Shown here piece by piece: positions 1 to 8,276 of a stretch of DNA of 64,000 nucleotides (position 1 is the first letter of the stretch; each line of letters starts with the position of its first letter). The notes under the pieces were generated by a model. That model had not been told where the DNA came from. It saw nothing but the letters and a program-made list of their open reading frames with translations, and did not search any database. Made by a program: the position numbers and the translations under genes. The DNA comes from Kingella potus (lineage in GTDB: Bacteria; Pseudomonadota; Gammaproteobacteria; Burkholderiales; Neisseriaceae). The stretch covers positions 558,001 through 622,000 of the forward strand of contig NZ_UGJJ01000002.1 of the NCBI RefSeq assembly GCF_900451175.1, in the 5' to 3' direction.

Positions 1-49
1 TTCAGACGGCATCAAAGGCAGCCTGAAAATGTAATCCCCCCGCGAACTC

Positions 50-176
50 TGTCCCCTCTCCCGCCTGCGGGGGAGGGCTAGGGTGGGGGCAAAACCGTCT
101 GATGCTCTGGCAAACCCTGTTTCTGCCGAAACAGCACCCCCACCCCTCCCCCGCGCAAGCGCAGGAGAGGGAGCGG
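50..176. repeat. MITE-like GC-rich inverted repeat
   Basis: The ends form an inverted repeat (CCCTCTCCCGCCTGCG on the left, CGCAGGAGAGGG on the right). Inside are a GGGTGGGGGC / GCACCCCCACCC pair and a CTGTTTC-GAAACAG hairpin. A shortened second copy lies at about 6001-6085. Flanking uptake sequences sit at 1-30 and 205-235. No coding capacity is seen, so this is read as a small non-autonomous repeat; no transposase is present in the window. Confidence 0.5.
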
Positions 177-272
177 TTTTAGCTTCGCAGAAACCCGTAA
201 ACTCGCTTTCAGACGGCATCAGGCAGCCTGAAAGCCCAAACCGCACACACTGCCCACCCCAAAGGACCCCCC

Positions 273-812
273 ATGCGCCTTTTCCCGATAACCGCCGCGC
301 TCGCCCTGGCCGCCTGCGCCGCGCTGCCCCATCCGCACACCCTGCCCACGCTGCCGCAGCAGGCGCAGTGGTTCAAGCTGGAACAAACCGATGCCGCAGG
401 GCAAACGGTGCAGACCAGCCTGTTGGCGGTGGAGCAGCTTTCAGACGGCATCCGCTTTGTGCAGACCGATGCGCTCGGCGCGCCCGTTTCGCGCCAAACC
501 GTCAGCCCGCGCGGCTGGCAAAACGACGGCTTCGTGATGCCCAACGCCCAATCGCGCCGCCTGTTTGCCGCGCTGCTGCCGCTGCTTGCCGCCGAACGCG
601 CCGCCGCGCTGTATCCCGATGTGCGGCAGGTGCAGCCTGAAACGCCGTCCGCGCGGCATCAGGCGTTCTGCCCCGAAGACAGCGGCGCATTGTTCCGCTA
701 CCGCCAGCGCGATTTGTGGTGCGTGGCGCACAAAGGCAGGCAGTTTGACATCCGCTTCCCCGACCAAACCCGCTGGATTGCCAGCCCGCTTGAAGAACAA
801 CTTGAAGAATAA
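273..812 (+). CDS. DUF3261 lipoprotein of the aryl polyene cluster (ApeN-like)
   Basis: Small outer-membrane-type lipoprotein of 179 residues. The N-terminus is a lipoprotein signal peptide with a lipobox around residues 12-15 (L-A-A-C). The rest fits the DUF3261 family, a constant partner of aryl polyene (APE) pigment genes, where it is thought to help move the finished polyene lipid to or within the outer membrane. It is followed after 3 bases by a ketosynthase gene, as in known APE clusters where the lipoprotein precedes ApeO. An uptake sequence is read in frame here as L-S-D-G-I. The role is inferred from family and context. Confidence 0.75.
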   Translation: MRLFPITAALALAACAALPHPHTLPTLPQQAQWFKLEQTDAAGQTVQTSLLAVEQLSDGIRFVQTDALGAPVSRQTVSPRGWQNDGFVMPNAQSRRLFAALLPLLAAERAAALYPDVRQVQPETPSARHQAFCPEDSGALFRYRQRDLWCVAHKGRQFDIRFPDQTRWIASPLEEQLEE

Positions 813-815
813 AAC

Positions 816-2024
816 ATGACCACCCCCGTTTATCTCAGCCGCCCCGCCGCCACCAGCGCGCTCGGCAGCGGTTTGCAAACCCATATCGACGCGCTGCTGA
901 ACCCGTCCGCCCAATCGCCGCTGACCTTTTCCGAGCAATGGGTGCGCGGCAAAAGCCACGCATTCGGCGCGGCAAACGAAGCCCTGCGCCCCCTGCCGGC
1001 CGGTTTGCCGCCCGAACACGCCAGCCGCAACAACCAACTGCTCTGGCACGCCCTCGCCCAAATCGAGCCCGACATTCAGGCTGCCGCCGAGCGGTACGGC
1101 AGCCACCGCGTTGCCGTGGTCATCGGCACCTCCACCAGCGGCGCAGACGAAAACATCCCCCTGTTTGCCCACGCAGCCCAAGGCGGCGCATGGGCAGGGC
1201 AGCCGTTCAAGCAATTGCAGCACACCATGGGCGCGCCCGCCGAATTTGCCGCCCATGTTTACGGGCTGCACGGGCTGCGCTACACCGTGTCCACCGCCTG
1301 CACATCGGGTGCGCGCGCACTCATCAGCGCGGCAAGGCTGCTGCGTGCCAACCTTGCCGATGCCGTGCTGTGCGGCGGCGCGGACACCCTGTCGCCGCTC
1401 ACCATCAACGGCTTTGCCGCGCTGGAAGTGCTTTCAGACGGCATCGCCAACCCGTTTTCCGCCCGCCGCAACGGCATCAACATCGGCGAAGCCGCCGCCG
1501 CATTCGTGATGACGCGCGATGCCGATTTCGGCGGCGGAATGCAGCTTCTCGGCTACGGCGCAAGCAGCGATGCCCACCATATGTCCTCGCCGCGACCGGA
1601 CGGCTTGGGCGCGGCACAAGCGTTTCAGGCTGCCCTGCGCCACGCCGCGCTCGCGCCGCAAGACATCGGCTGGATAAACCTGCACGGCACGGGCACGCGC
1701 CACAACGACAGCATGGAAAGCCGCGCCGTCGCCCAAGTATTCGGCAGCCGCACGCCCTGCACCTCCACCAAACCCAGCACAGGGCACACACTCGGCGCGG
1801 CAGGCGCATTGGAAGCCGCGTTCGCATGGGGCATCGCCAGCCGCGACACCAATCCGCAAGGCAAACTGCCGCCGCAGCTTTGGGACAAACAGCCCGACCC
1901 CGAACTGCCGCCCATCGCGCTCACCGACAGCAGCAGCGCATGGCAGCACGCACGGCGGATTGCCGCCAGCTCATCGTTTGCCTTCGGCGGCAGCAACGCG
2001 GTGCTCATCATCGGCGAACAGTAA
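816..2024 (+). CDS. beta-ketoacyl-ACP synthase (APE ketosynthase, FabB/F-like, ApeO-like)
   Basis: Condensing enzyme of 402 residues that would elongate the polyene chain on an acyl carrier protein with malonyl-ACP. The thiolase-fold triad is intact: Cys162 in T-A-C-T-S-G, His290 in L-H-G-T-G-T and His324 in S-T-G-H-T-L-G-A. The C-terminal glycine-rich F-G-G-S-N motif is present near residue 393. It starts 3 bases after the DUF3261 gene and probably shares its transcript. In type II APE systems this protein pairs with a chain length factor, which lies here at 4513-5259 on the other strand. Which ketosynthase acts at which elongation step cannot be told from sequence. Confidence 0.9.
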   Translation: MTTPVYLSRPAATSALGSGLQTHIDALLNPSAQSPLTFSEQWVRGKSHAFGAANEALRPLPAGLPPEHASRNNQLLWHALAQIEPDIQAAAERYGSHRVAVVIGTSTSGADENIPLFAHAAQGGAWAGQPFKQLQHTMGAPAEFAAHVYGLHGLRYTVSTACTSGARALISAARLLRANLADAVLCGGADTLSPLTINGFAALEVLSDGIANPFSARRNGINIGEAAAAFVMTRDADFGGGMQLLGYGASSDAHHMSSPRPDGLGAAQAFQAALRHAALAPQDIGWINLHGTGTRHNDSMESRAVAQVFGSRTPCTSTKPSTGHTLGAAGALEAAFAWGIASRDTNPQGKLPPQLWDKQPDPELPPIALTDSSSAWQHARRIAASSSFAFGGSNAVLIIGEQ

Positions 2025-2054
2025 ACAGCGGCATCAATACAAAAAAGGTGCAAA

Positions 2055-2096
2055 AAAGGCAGCCTGAAACGAAGTATCCCGTTTCAGGCTGCCTTT
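2055..2096. terminator. bidirectional terminator made of two inverted AGGCAGCCTGAAA uptake sequences
   Basis: AAAGGCAGCCTGAAAC and its exact reverse complement are separated by 10 bases. The hairpin sits 30 bases past the ketosynthase stop and also faces the convergent minus-strand operon. Inverted uptake sequences commonly act as terminators in Neisseriaceae. Confidence 0.75.
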
Positions 2097-2178
2097 GTAT
2101 TCATATTGCCTGCATTGGCACACGGCAACCGCCCTTTTTCGCCGCCCCAAGCGCGGCAGCATTGGTCTGCCCAAATAG

Positions 2179-2376
2179 TTATGCGGAAATCTGCTTGGTC
2201 AAAGCAAAAACAGCAAGCAGCAACGCAGGCAGCAGCAGGGTTGCCACAAAAGACAAGGCAGCGGTTTTCAGCGTAACCAAATCCGACACGCGGTTGGTTT
2301 GGATGTAATCCACCAAAGCATCGCGCACCGCCACATCCAACTGGCTGGCGGATTTAATTTTGTATTCTGTTTCCAT
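2179..2376 (-). CDS. small membrane protein, 65 aa, unknown function
   Basis: A 65-residue protein with a charged first half and one strong transmembrane segment at about residues 43-60 (leucine, valine and alanine rich), so probably a tail-anchored inner-membrane protein. It is the last gene of the minus-strand APE operon, 53 bases beyond the COG4648-type membrane protein gene. I do not recognise the family. The start at 2376 gives a protein with no odd N-terminal extension; longer versions would read through an uptake sequence and antisense coding. A short APE accessory protein is possible, but only its position supports that. Confidence 0.55.
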   Translation of the reverse strand: METEYKIKSASQLDVAVRDALVDYIQTNRVSDLVTLKTAALSFVATLLLPALLLAVFALTKQISA

Positions 2377-2429
2377 CGTTGCGCTCCAAGTTGATTTTAA
2401 CTTCGTTGAAGCCGCGTTTTCAGACGGCA

Positions 2430-2966
2430 TCAAACCTTCAACACCAGCTTGCGGTACAGCCACTCCCCTGCAAACAGCACGCCCATCAGCACATACGACA
2501 CAATCCCCGTGTACGCCGCCCACCAGTCGTAGCGTCCGCTCCACGCCAGCAACGCCGCCGTGCCGCCGTTGAGCACGAAAAAGCCGCACCAAATCTGCGT
2601 TACCCGCCGCGTGTGGCGCACGCCCTCGGGCGGCAGGTCGGGGTGTTGCAGGCGGGCAAGGCGTTCAATCACGGTTTGCTTGGCAAACAGGCTGCCGCCG
2701 AACACCGCCAGCATCAGCGCATTGACAGCAACGGGATACCAATACATCGAATCGGGCAGCCTGAAAACCAGCACGGCGGCAAAAAAGGCAGCCAGCAGCA
2801 AAGCTACCGCCCGCTGCCCCGCCGTTTGCGGCATGGCGGCACGCGCCAGCCACAGGGCGCACATGGCGGCGGCAAGCCAGAAAAACGCGCCGTTTTCGCG
2901 CCCGTAATACCACAGGAGCGGATAGGCAAGGCTGGCAAGGGCGAGCAGGATTTTGGCGATGGGCAT
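2430..2966 (-). CDS. COG4648-type inner-membrane protein of the APE cluster (ApeG-like)
   Basis: Polytopic membrane protein of 178 residues with about five or six hydrophobic segments (starting near residues 3, 23, 48, 68 and ending with two near 125-165). This family is repeatedly found between the ACP genes and the adenylating enzyme in APE clusters; its biochemical role is not known to me. The start at 2966 (M-P-I-A-K) is chosen because upstream in-frame sequence is made of repeat DNA. It follows the second ACP gene after a 243-base gap full of uptake sequences and short repeats, so it may be transcribed with the ACPs or on its own. Confidence 0.7.
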   Translation of the reverse strand: MPIAKILLALASLAYPLLWYYGRENGAFFWLAAAMCALWLARAAMPQTAGQRAVALLLAAFFAAVLVFRLPDSMYWYPVAVNALMLAVFGGSLFAKQTVIERLARLQHPDLPPEGVRHTRRVTQIWCGFFVLNGGTAALLAWSGRYDWWAAYTGIVSYVLMGVLFAGEWLYRKLVLKV

Positions 2967-3209
2967 GGTAGAAATGGAAACTTTCGGCAGCCTGAAAACG
3001 AACGCAGTGCGTTTCAGCGGAGCTAAAACGGTTTTTTGCGTTTCAGCGGAGATAAAACAAGCGAAGTGCGTTGCAGCGCGGCGAAAACAACGCAAGTTTC
3101 AGCCAAGCCCAACCTATCTGGCAGATTTTGCGCTCCGCCCAAACCCGTTCCGCCCGTTCGGGTTTGGGCGGAGCCTTTATCTTTCAGGCTGCCTTTTTCA
3201 GGCTGCCGC

Positions 3210-3485
3210 TTATTCGGCTTGCGCCGCCGCCTGCACGTTCAACACCGCTTTGACCACATCGTCCACGGTGCGTACGTTGCGGAAGTCTTCGGCGTTGAGC
3301 TTGCGCCCTGTTTCGCGTTTGATGCTGTCGATGAGGTCAATCGCGTCTATGCTGTCGATTTCCAAATCTTCATACAGGTTGGTGTCGGGGCGGATGCGCT
3401 CGGGTTCTATTTCAAACAGGCTGACCAGCGTGTCGGCAAGCAGGCTGCGGATTTCGGCTTCGCTCAGGGTTTTGTGTTCGCTCAT
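3210..3485 (-). CDS. acyl carrier protein (second APE ACP)
   Basis: A 91-residue acyl carrier protein. Ser45 in the E-I-D-S-I-D-A-I-D-L motif is the expected 4'-phosphopantetheine attachment site, and the helix II acidic residues are conserved. It carries either the growing polyene or the starter/extension unit. It lies 9 bases after the first ACP gene in the minus-strand operon. Two adjacent ACPs are the rule in APE clusters (ApeE and ApeF). The island's own phosphopantetheinyl transferase at 8652-9233 is the likely activating enzyme. Confidence 0.9.
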   Translation of the reverse strand: MSEHKTLSEAEIRSLLADTLVSLFEIEPERIRPDTNLYEDLEIDSIDAIDLIDSIKRETGRKLNAEDFRNVRTVDDVVKAVLNVQAAAQAE

Positions 3486-3494
3486 GGCTGCTCC

Positions 3495-3761
3495 TTAGGC
3501 TTGGGCTTGGCGGCTTTTGACAAATTCCGCCAGTGTTTTGACGCTGGCAAAATTGTCGCGCAGGTTGTCGTTTTCGCCGTCAAGCTGGAAGCCGAAGGTT
3601 TTCTGCACCGCCAAGCCCAGTTCCAGCGCGTCCACCGAATCCAGCCCCAAGCCTTCGTCGCCGAAGAGCGGGGCTTCGCTGCCGATGTCATCGGGCGTGA
3701 TGTCTTCCAATGCGAGGCTGTCGATGATGAGTTGTTTGATTTGCTGTTCTAAGTCGTTCAT
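3495..3761 (-). CDS. acyl carrier protein (first APE ACP)
   Basis: An 88-residue acyl carrier protein with Ser42 in the G-L-G-L-D-S-V-D-A-L-E-L motif as phosphopantetheine site. The ATG at 3761 overlaps the TGA of the upstream acyltransferase gene (ATGA, 4 bases), which fixes the start and points to translational coupling. Its sequence around the serine differs from the second ACP (LDSVD against IDSID), so the two probably serve different partners. Confidence 0.9.
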   Translation of the reverse strand: MNDLEQQIKQLIIDSLALEDITPDDIGSEAPLFGDEGLGLDSVDALELGLAVQKTFGFQLDGENDNLRDNFASVKTLAEFVKSRQAQA

Positions 3762-4516
3762 GTGGTTTTCCTTGTGAAGTAGTCTTGCAGGTATTCGTTG
3801 AGCCGTCTTGCGGCGATGGGTAGGGGTTTTTCGGCGAGCCAGTCTTCGGGGCGGATGTCTTCGCCCACGGTGATTTCGTAATGGATTTTGTGCGGTGGAA
3901 TGCGGTACCACGGCTGCCCTTTTTTGAAATTGGGCGGGTTCATTCTGATGCACACGGGGGTGATGACTTGTGCGCTGCGTAAGCCGATGGACACCGCGCC
4001 ACGGTGCATTCTGACCTGCCCGTCCCAGCCTGTGCGCGTGCCTTCGGGGAAAATCAGCAGGCTTTGCCCGCTTTGGAACACGGCTTCGATTTCTTCCAGC
4101 ATTTCCATGCTTTCATCGTTGGGGATGTAGCCTGCGGCACGGATTTGGCTGCTCATGCTCGGGTTGCGTACCAAATCTTTTTTGACCAAGATATTCGGCG
4201 TGTCGGCATGGCTGATGAGCAGTACCACATCCAGCAAAGACGGGTGGTTGGCAAGGATAAGCTGCCCGCCGCGCCCGAGTTTTTCCATGCCGTGAAACGT
4301 TACGGACAACACGCCCGACCATTGCAGGTAGCCGACAAAAAACCGCCACACGCCGCCAATCATGCGGCGTGCGGCAAGCTGGCGCGGCACATCGCCACGG
4401 GTGGATTTGAGCGTGTAGGGCAGCAGCGCGGCTTTAAACAGCACGCCTGCCACGCCAAACAGAATAAAGCCGAACGCGGTGGCGAAAAAGCGGCGCAGGT
4501 AATCCAAGCGTTTCAT
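3758..4516 (-). CDS. 1-acylglycerol-3-phosphate-type acyltransferase (ApeD-like)
   Basis: PlsC-family acyltransferase of 252 residues. The catalytic HX4D motif is at His91-Asp96 (N-H-P-S-L-L-D) and the F-P-E-G-T-R motif at 156-161; one or two N-terminal hydrophobic segments (about 10-35) anchor it to the inner membrane. In APE pathways such enzymes are thought to attach fatty acyl or polyenoyl groups to a glycerolipid-like core. The start at 4516 overlaps the stop of the chain length factor (ATGA). A start 15 bases further upstream is possible but loses this tidy coupling. Confidence 0.85.
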   Translation of the reverse strand: MKRLDYLRRFFATAFGFILFGVAGVLFKAALLPYTLKSTRGDVPRQLAARRMIGGVWRFFVGYLQWSGVLSVTFHGMEKLGRGGQLILANHPSLLDVVLLISHADTPNILVKKDLVRNPSMSSQIRAAGYIPNDESMEMLEEIEAVFQSGQSLLIFPEGTRTGWDGQVRMHRGAVSIGLRSAQVITPVCIRMNPPNFKKGQPWYRIPPHKIHYEITVGEDIRPEDWLAEKPLPIAARRLNEYLQDYFTRKTT

Positions 4517-5259
4517 GCGCGTTTGCTCCAAAGCCAGCGGCGGCTGCCGTATTGCCGCGTGTGTTTCAGGCTGCCTGAAAGCAGGAAGCGTATCCAGTCC
4601 AACGCGCCGCAGTAGTTTTCAGACGGCATCTCGTTGGCTTCGCCTGCCTGTGTCTCCAAAGTCAGGCGGAAATCGTCGCCGCGTTCCAGTACCATCGCCA
4701 GCGCGTAGGCAAACGGCGCGCGCTCGGCGGCAACGGCGTATTCGTTTTTCAAGGGGTCGTCCGCCACCACCAGCAGCACGCGCCCGATGCCGTCTGAAAA
4801 CAGCGACACCGCTTCTGCCAACGCCGTTTCCAAGCCGTCCGCGCCCGTTGCCAGCGCGGTGTTTTCCTGCATTTCGCCGCGCAAAATAGACCATTGCCCC
4901 GCCAGCGCGTTGTGCACCGACAAGCCGAACGATGTGGGCGACACGGTGTCCGTTTTCAGCAGTTCGGGCCACAATTCAAAGCTGCGGTTGATTTCGCCGT
5001 CGTGCGAAGCGTACACCAGCGGACAATCGGGGAAACGCTCCGCCAAATCCCAAGCCGCTTCGCACACCAGCCGCGCCGCCGCGCCCAAACGCCGCCGCTG
5101 CATGGCAGGCAGAAACGCCGGCGCAGGCTTGTGTTCGGGCAGGCTGCCGGCGTTCAGGCTGCCTGCCGCCCAATCACGCCATTGCTCCGCCGTGGCAAGG
5201 CGGCTGGAAGCGGCGTGCCATGCGGCGATACGGAAAGAAAAAGTGCAGGCGGTGGGCAT
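4513..5259 (-). CDS. ketosynthase chain length factor-like protein (ApeC-like)
   Basis: A 248-residue protein of the ketosynthase N-terminal-like family that acts as chain length factor in APE synthesis. It has no T-A-C active-site motif and is far shorter than a full ketosynthase, as expected for the non-catalytic partner that forms a heterodimer with ApeO. It heads the minus-strand operon (chain length factor, acyltransferase, ACP, ACP, membrane protein, small membrane protein) and is divergent from the dehydratase at 5368. An uptake sequence is read in frame twice, giving F-S-D-G-I and M-P-S-E-N. Confidence 0.8.
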   Translation of the reverse strand: MPTACTFSFRIAAWHAASSRLATAEQWRDWAAGSLNAGSLPEHKPAPAFLPAMQRRRLGAAARLVCEAAWDLAERFPDCPLVYASHDGEINRSFELWPELLKTDTVSPTSFGLSVHNALAGQWSILRGEMQENTALATGADGLETALAEAVSLFSDGIGRVLLVVADDPLKNEYAVAAERAPFAYALAMVLERGDDFRLTLETQAGEANEMPSENYCGALDWIRFLLSGSLKHTRQYGSRRWLWSKRA

Positions 5260-5331
5260 AACGGGGCTTCGTGTGGAATAAAACGTGCATTTTAACTGAA
5301 ATTAACACGCGATGAAACCGAAGCGGCATTG

Positions 5332-5337
5332 TATAAT
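5332..5337 (+). promoter_or_regulatory. -10 element (TATAAT) upstream of the dehydratase-ketoreductase genes
   Basis: A perfect TATAAT ends 30 bases before the ATG at 5368, within the 108-base divergent gap between the two APE operons. No good -35 at 16-18 bases spacing is visible; the nearest TTAACA lies 24 bases upstream. Confidence 0.4.
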
Positions 5338-5367
5338 TTCGCATTTTGCAAACCACATCAAGCCGCT

Positions 5368-5853
5368 ATGCACCGCCTGACCTGCCCCATAGAACACCCC
5401 GCCTTTCTGCTGCCGCACAGCGGCCACATGGTTTTAATCGACCGCGTAAGCGAACACCGCGCCGACTTCGTGCGCGTGGAAGCCCATATCGGCGCAAACC
5501 ACATCCTGCTGCACAACGGCGTGCTGCCTGCCAGCATGGGCATGGAAATCATGGCGCAGGCAATCGGCGCGTTCGCAGGGATACAGGCGGTGCGCGCAGG
5601 CGAAGCCGTGAAGCTCGGCTTTCTGCTGGGCACGCGCAGGCTCAACCTGTTTGCCGACCATATCCCCATCGGCACCACGCTCGCCGCCACCGCCCGCCTT
5701 TCCACGCAGGACGCAAGCGGCATGGGCGTGTTTGACTGCGAACTGCGCTGGCTGGACGCGCCCGACGATGTGCGCGGCAGTTTGCCCGAAGACGGATTGC
5801 TGGCAGCGGCGGCGTTGAATGTTTACAGCCCGAAAGACGGGCAGATGGCTTGA
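5368..5853 (+). CDS. hotdog-fold 3-hydroxyacyl-ACP dehydratase (ApeP-like)
   Basis: A 161-residue protein of the ApeP/FabA-like hotdog family. It would remove water from the 3-hydroxyacyl-ACP made by the ketoreductase, leaving the trans double bond that becomes part of the polyene. The N-terminal H-P-A-F-L-L-P-H-S-G-H-M segment and M-G-M-E-I-M-A-Q-A-I-G helix match the family. The start at 5368 follows a TATAAT at 5332; a longer reading from 5329 would begin inside that promoter. The ketoreductase follows 459 bases later, so the two are near neighbours as ApeP and ApeQ usually are. Confidence 0.8.
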   Translation: MHRLTCPIEHPAFLLPHSGHMVLIDRVSEHRADFVRVEAHIGANHILLHNGVLPASMGMEIMAQAIGAFAGIQAVRAGEAVKLGFLLGTRRLNLFADHIPIGTTLAATARLSTQDASGMGVFDCELRWLDAPDDVRGSLPEDGLLAAAALNVYSPKDGQMA

Positions 5854-6312
5854 TGTTTGGGTTTTCGCCCCGCAGAAGCGCGTAAACCCGTTTTCAGGCT
5901 GCTTTTGGGGTTTTCAGACGGCATCAAGGCAGCCTGAAACGGCAAAAACACCGCAGTTTGCAAAAAGCAGCCTGAAACGGCATTGCCCACACGCACGCCG
6001 TCCCCTCTCCCGCCTGCGGGGAGGGTTAGGGTGGGGGAAAATGCCCGACATTCCGACCAGCCCTGTTTCCGCCGAAACAGCACCCCACCCCAAGCAACAC
6101 CCAAACAACCGTTTTCAGACGGCATCACATTAACGGCAGCCTGAAAACGTAAAACAACCATGTGATGCCGTCTGAAAAAACATTGGGCAGTAAAGTACAG
6201 ACGGTCATTGCCAGACAGCGCGTGCCAGAGCCATACGCCCTACGGCAGCTTTCAGGCAGCCTGAAAAACCCCAAACCCCAAAACCGCCCCCAAAAACCCA
6301 TCAGGAAACACC
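5854..6312. other. 459-base non-coding gap with repeats
   Basis: No gene is visible. The gap contains several AGGCAGCCTGAAA and ATGCCGTCTGAAA uptake sequences, a partial copy of the MITE-like repeat (about 6001-6085), one copy of an uptake-linked AGCTTC/GAAGCT-type repeat (5867-5900, partial), and a segment around 6220-6260 (AGAGCCATACGCCCTACGGC) that recurs near 12090-12110. Confidence 0.7.
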
Positions 6313-7041
6313 ATGAACAAAACAGTCTTAATCACAGGTTCCAACCGAGGCATCGGCAAAGCCGTGGCACTTGCCTTGGCGCAAGACGGCTTGGACATCG
6401 CCGTGCATTGCCGCAGCCGCCGCGCCGAAGCCGAAGCGGTTGCCGAACACATCCGCGCCATCGGCAGGCAGGCGCGCGTGTTGCAGTTTGACGTGTCCGA
6501 CCGCGCCGCCTGCCGCGCCGCCCTAACCGCCGATATAGAGGCACACGGCGCGTATTACGGCGTGGTGCTCAATGCGGGGCTCACGCGCGACAACGCCTTT
6601 CCCGCCTTTTCCGACGACGACTGGGACAGCGTGCTGCGTACCAATCTCGATGGTTTTTACAACGTGCTGCACCCCGTCGTCATGCCGATGATACGCCGCC
6701 GCCAAAGCGGGCGCATCGTGTGCATGGCTTCCGTTTCGGGCATCACGGGCAACAGGGGGCAGGTGAATTACAGCGCGTCCAAAGCAGGCATCATCGGCGC
6801 GGCGAAAGCCTTGGCGGTGGAGCTGGCGAAGCGCAAAATCACGGTAAACTGCGTTGCCCCCGGGCTGATTGACACCGAAATCGTGGACGAAAACGTGCCC
6901 GTGGACGAAATCCTGAAAGCCGTGCCTGCCGCGCGGATGGGCACGCCCGAAGAAGTGGCGTTCGCCGTGCGCTTTCTGATGAGCGAAGAAGCGGCGTATA
7001 TCACGCGGCAAGTGATTGCGGTAAACGGAGGATTGTGCTGA
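6313..7041 (+). CDS. 3-ketoacyl-ACP reductase, FabG-like (ApeQ-like)
   Basis: Short-chain dehydrogenase/reductase of 242 residues that reduces the 3-keto group after each condensation, using NADPH. The cofactor-binding T-G-S-N-R-G-I-G is at 8-15, Asn111 and the Y-S-A-S-K catalytic pair (Tyr153, Lys157) are in place, and the C-terminal V-N-G-G is conserved. It overlaps the next ketosynthase by one base (TGATG), so the two are co-translated. It is distinct from a housekeeping fabG, which would sit in a fab operon. Confidence 0.9.
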   Translation: MNKTVLITGSNRGIGKAVALALAQDGLDIAVHCRSRRAEAEAVAEHIRAIGRQARVLQFDVSDRAACRAALTADIEAHGAYYGVVLNAGLTRDNAFPAFSDDDWDSVLRTNLDGFYNVLHPVVMPMIRRRQSGRIVCMASVSGITGNRGQVNYSASKAGIIGAAKALAVELAKRKITVNCVAPGLIDTEIVDENVPVDEILKAVPAARMGTPEEVAFAVRFLMSEEAAYITRQVIAVNGGLC

Positions 7042-8276
7042 TGAAAACCAAACGGGTTGTGATAACGGGCATCGGCGGCATCACCGCCTTCGGGCGCGGC
7101 TGGGCAGAGATTCAGGCTGCCTTTCGCGCCGAAAAAAACGCCGTGCAGTATATGGACTGGCAGGCGCGTTTCCCCGAACTGGAAGCGCAGCTCGGCGCAC
7201 CGCTGCCCGATTACGCGCCGCCCGCGCATTGGACGCGCAAACAGCTCCGCAGCATGGGGCGCGTGTCGCAGCTTTGCGTGGACGCGGCGGAGCAGGCATT
7301 GGACGATGCGGGCCTGCTCGGCGATGAAACGATTAAAGACGGACGCATGGGCGTAGCCTGCGGCTCATCGGTCGGCAGCACCAAAGACATCGGCGACATG
7401 GGCGAGCTGCTGCTCACCGGCACATCGCGCAATTTCAACGCCAACACTTATGTACGCATGATGCCGCACACCACCGCCGCCAACATCGGCATCTTTTTCG
7501 GGCTGACGGGGCGCATTCTCCCCACGTCCAGCGCGTGTTCCTCGGGCAGCCAAGCCATCGGCTACGCCTACGAAGCGATTAAATACGGGCTGATTGACAC
7601 CATGCTGGCAGGCGGCGGCGAAGAATTCTGCCCATCGGAAGTGTATGTGTTTGACTCGCTCTACGCCGCCAGCCACCGCAACGGCGAGCCCGAGCGCACG
7701 CCGCGCCCGTATGATGCGGCACGCGACGGCTTGGTCATCGGCGAGGGCGCGGGCATTATGGTGCTGGAATCGCTGGAACACGCCTTGTCGCGCGGCGCAA
7801 AAATCTACGCCGAAATCATCGGCTACGGCGCAAACAGCGACGGCAGCCACGTTACCCAGCCGCAAAAAGACACCATGCAAAAATGCATGGAACGCGCCCT
7901 GCAAGACGCAGGCATCCGCGCCGGCCAAGTCGGCTATGTGAGCGGGCACGGCACGGCAACCGAAAAAGGCGACATCGCCGAAACGCTGGCAACCGAAGCC
8001 GTGTTCGGCTTTGTGCCGATGAGTTCGCAAAAAAGCTACCTCGGGCACACGCTGGGCGCGTGCGGCGCGTTGGAAGCGTGGTTTGCGCTGGAAATGATGA
8101 ACAGCGGCTGGTTTGCCCCCACCGTCAATCTGGACAACATCGACCCGCGCTGCGGCAAAGTGGACTACATCACAAGCGGCGGACGCGAAATCGCCACGGA
8201 TTATGTGGTCAGCAACAATTTCGCCTTCGGCGGCGTGAACACCTCGCTGGTGCTGCAACGCTGGCGCGGGGAGTAA
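7041..8276 (+). CDS. beta-ketoacyl-ACP synthase (second APE ketosynthase, ApeR-like)
   Basis: Condensing enzyme of 411 residues with a complete triad: Cys166 (S-S-A-C-S-S-G), His303 (S-G-H-G-T-A-T) and His336 (Y-L-G-H-T-L-G-A). The ATG at 7041 overlaps the ketoreductase stop by one base; an in-frame TTG/ATG 6 bases earlier would give M-L-M and is less likely. Being coupled to the ketoreductase, it matches the position of ApeR in known clusters. Its proposed job is condensation at an early or special step, while ApeO with its chain length factor does the bulk of elongation; this division is from the family, not from this sequence. Confidence 0.88.
   Translation: MKTKRVVITGIGGITAFGRGWAEIQAAFRAEKNAVQYMDWQARFPELEAQLGAPLPDYAPPAHWTRKQLRSMGRVSQLCVDAAEQALDDAGLLGDETIKDGRMGVACGSSVGSTKDIGDMGELLLTGTSRNFNANTYVRMMPHTTAANIGIFFGLTGRILPTSSACSSGSQAIGYAYEAIKYGLIDTMLAGGGEEFCPSEVYVFDSLYAASHRNGEPERTPRPYDAARDGLVIGEGAGIMVLESLEHALSRGAKIYAEIIGYGANSDGSHVTQPQKDTMQKCMERALQDAGIRAGQVGYVSGHGTATEKGDIAETLATEAVFGFVPMSSQKSYLGHTLGACGALEAWFALEMMNSGWFAPTVNLDNIDPRCGKVDYITSGGREIATDYVVSNNFAFGGVNTSLVLQRWRGE

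Noticed and set aside
83..640. 185-codon plus-strand frame covering the start of the DUF3261 lipoprotein gene
   Set aside because: Arginine/proline-rich shadow that begins in repeat DNA; the overlapping frame from 273 has a clean lipoprotein signal and family match.
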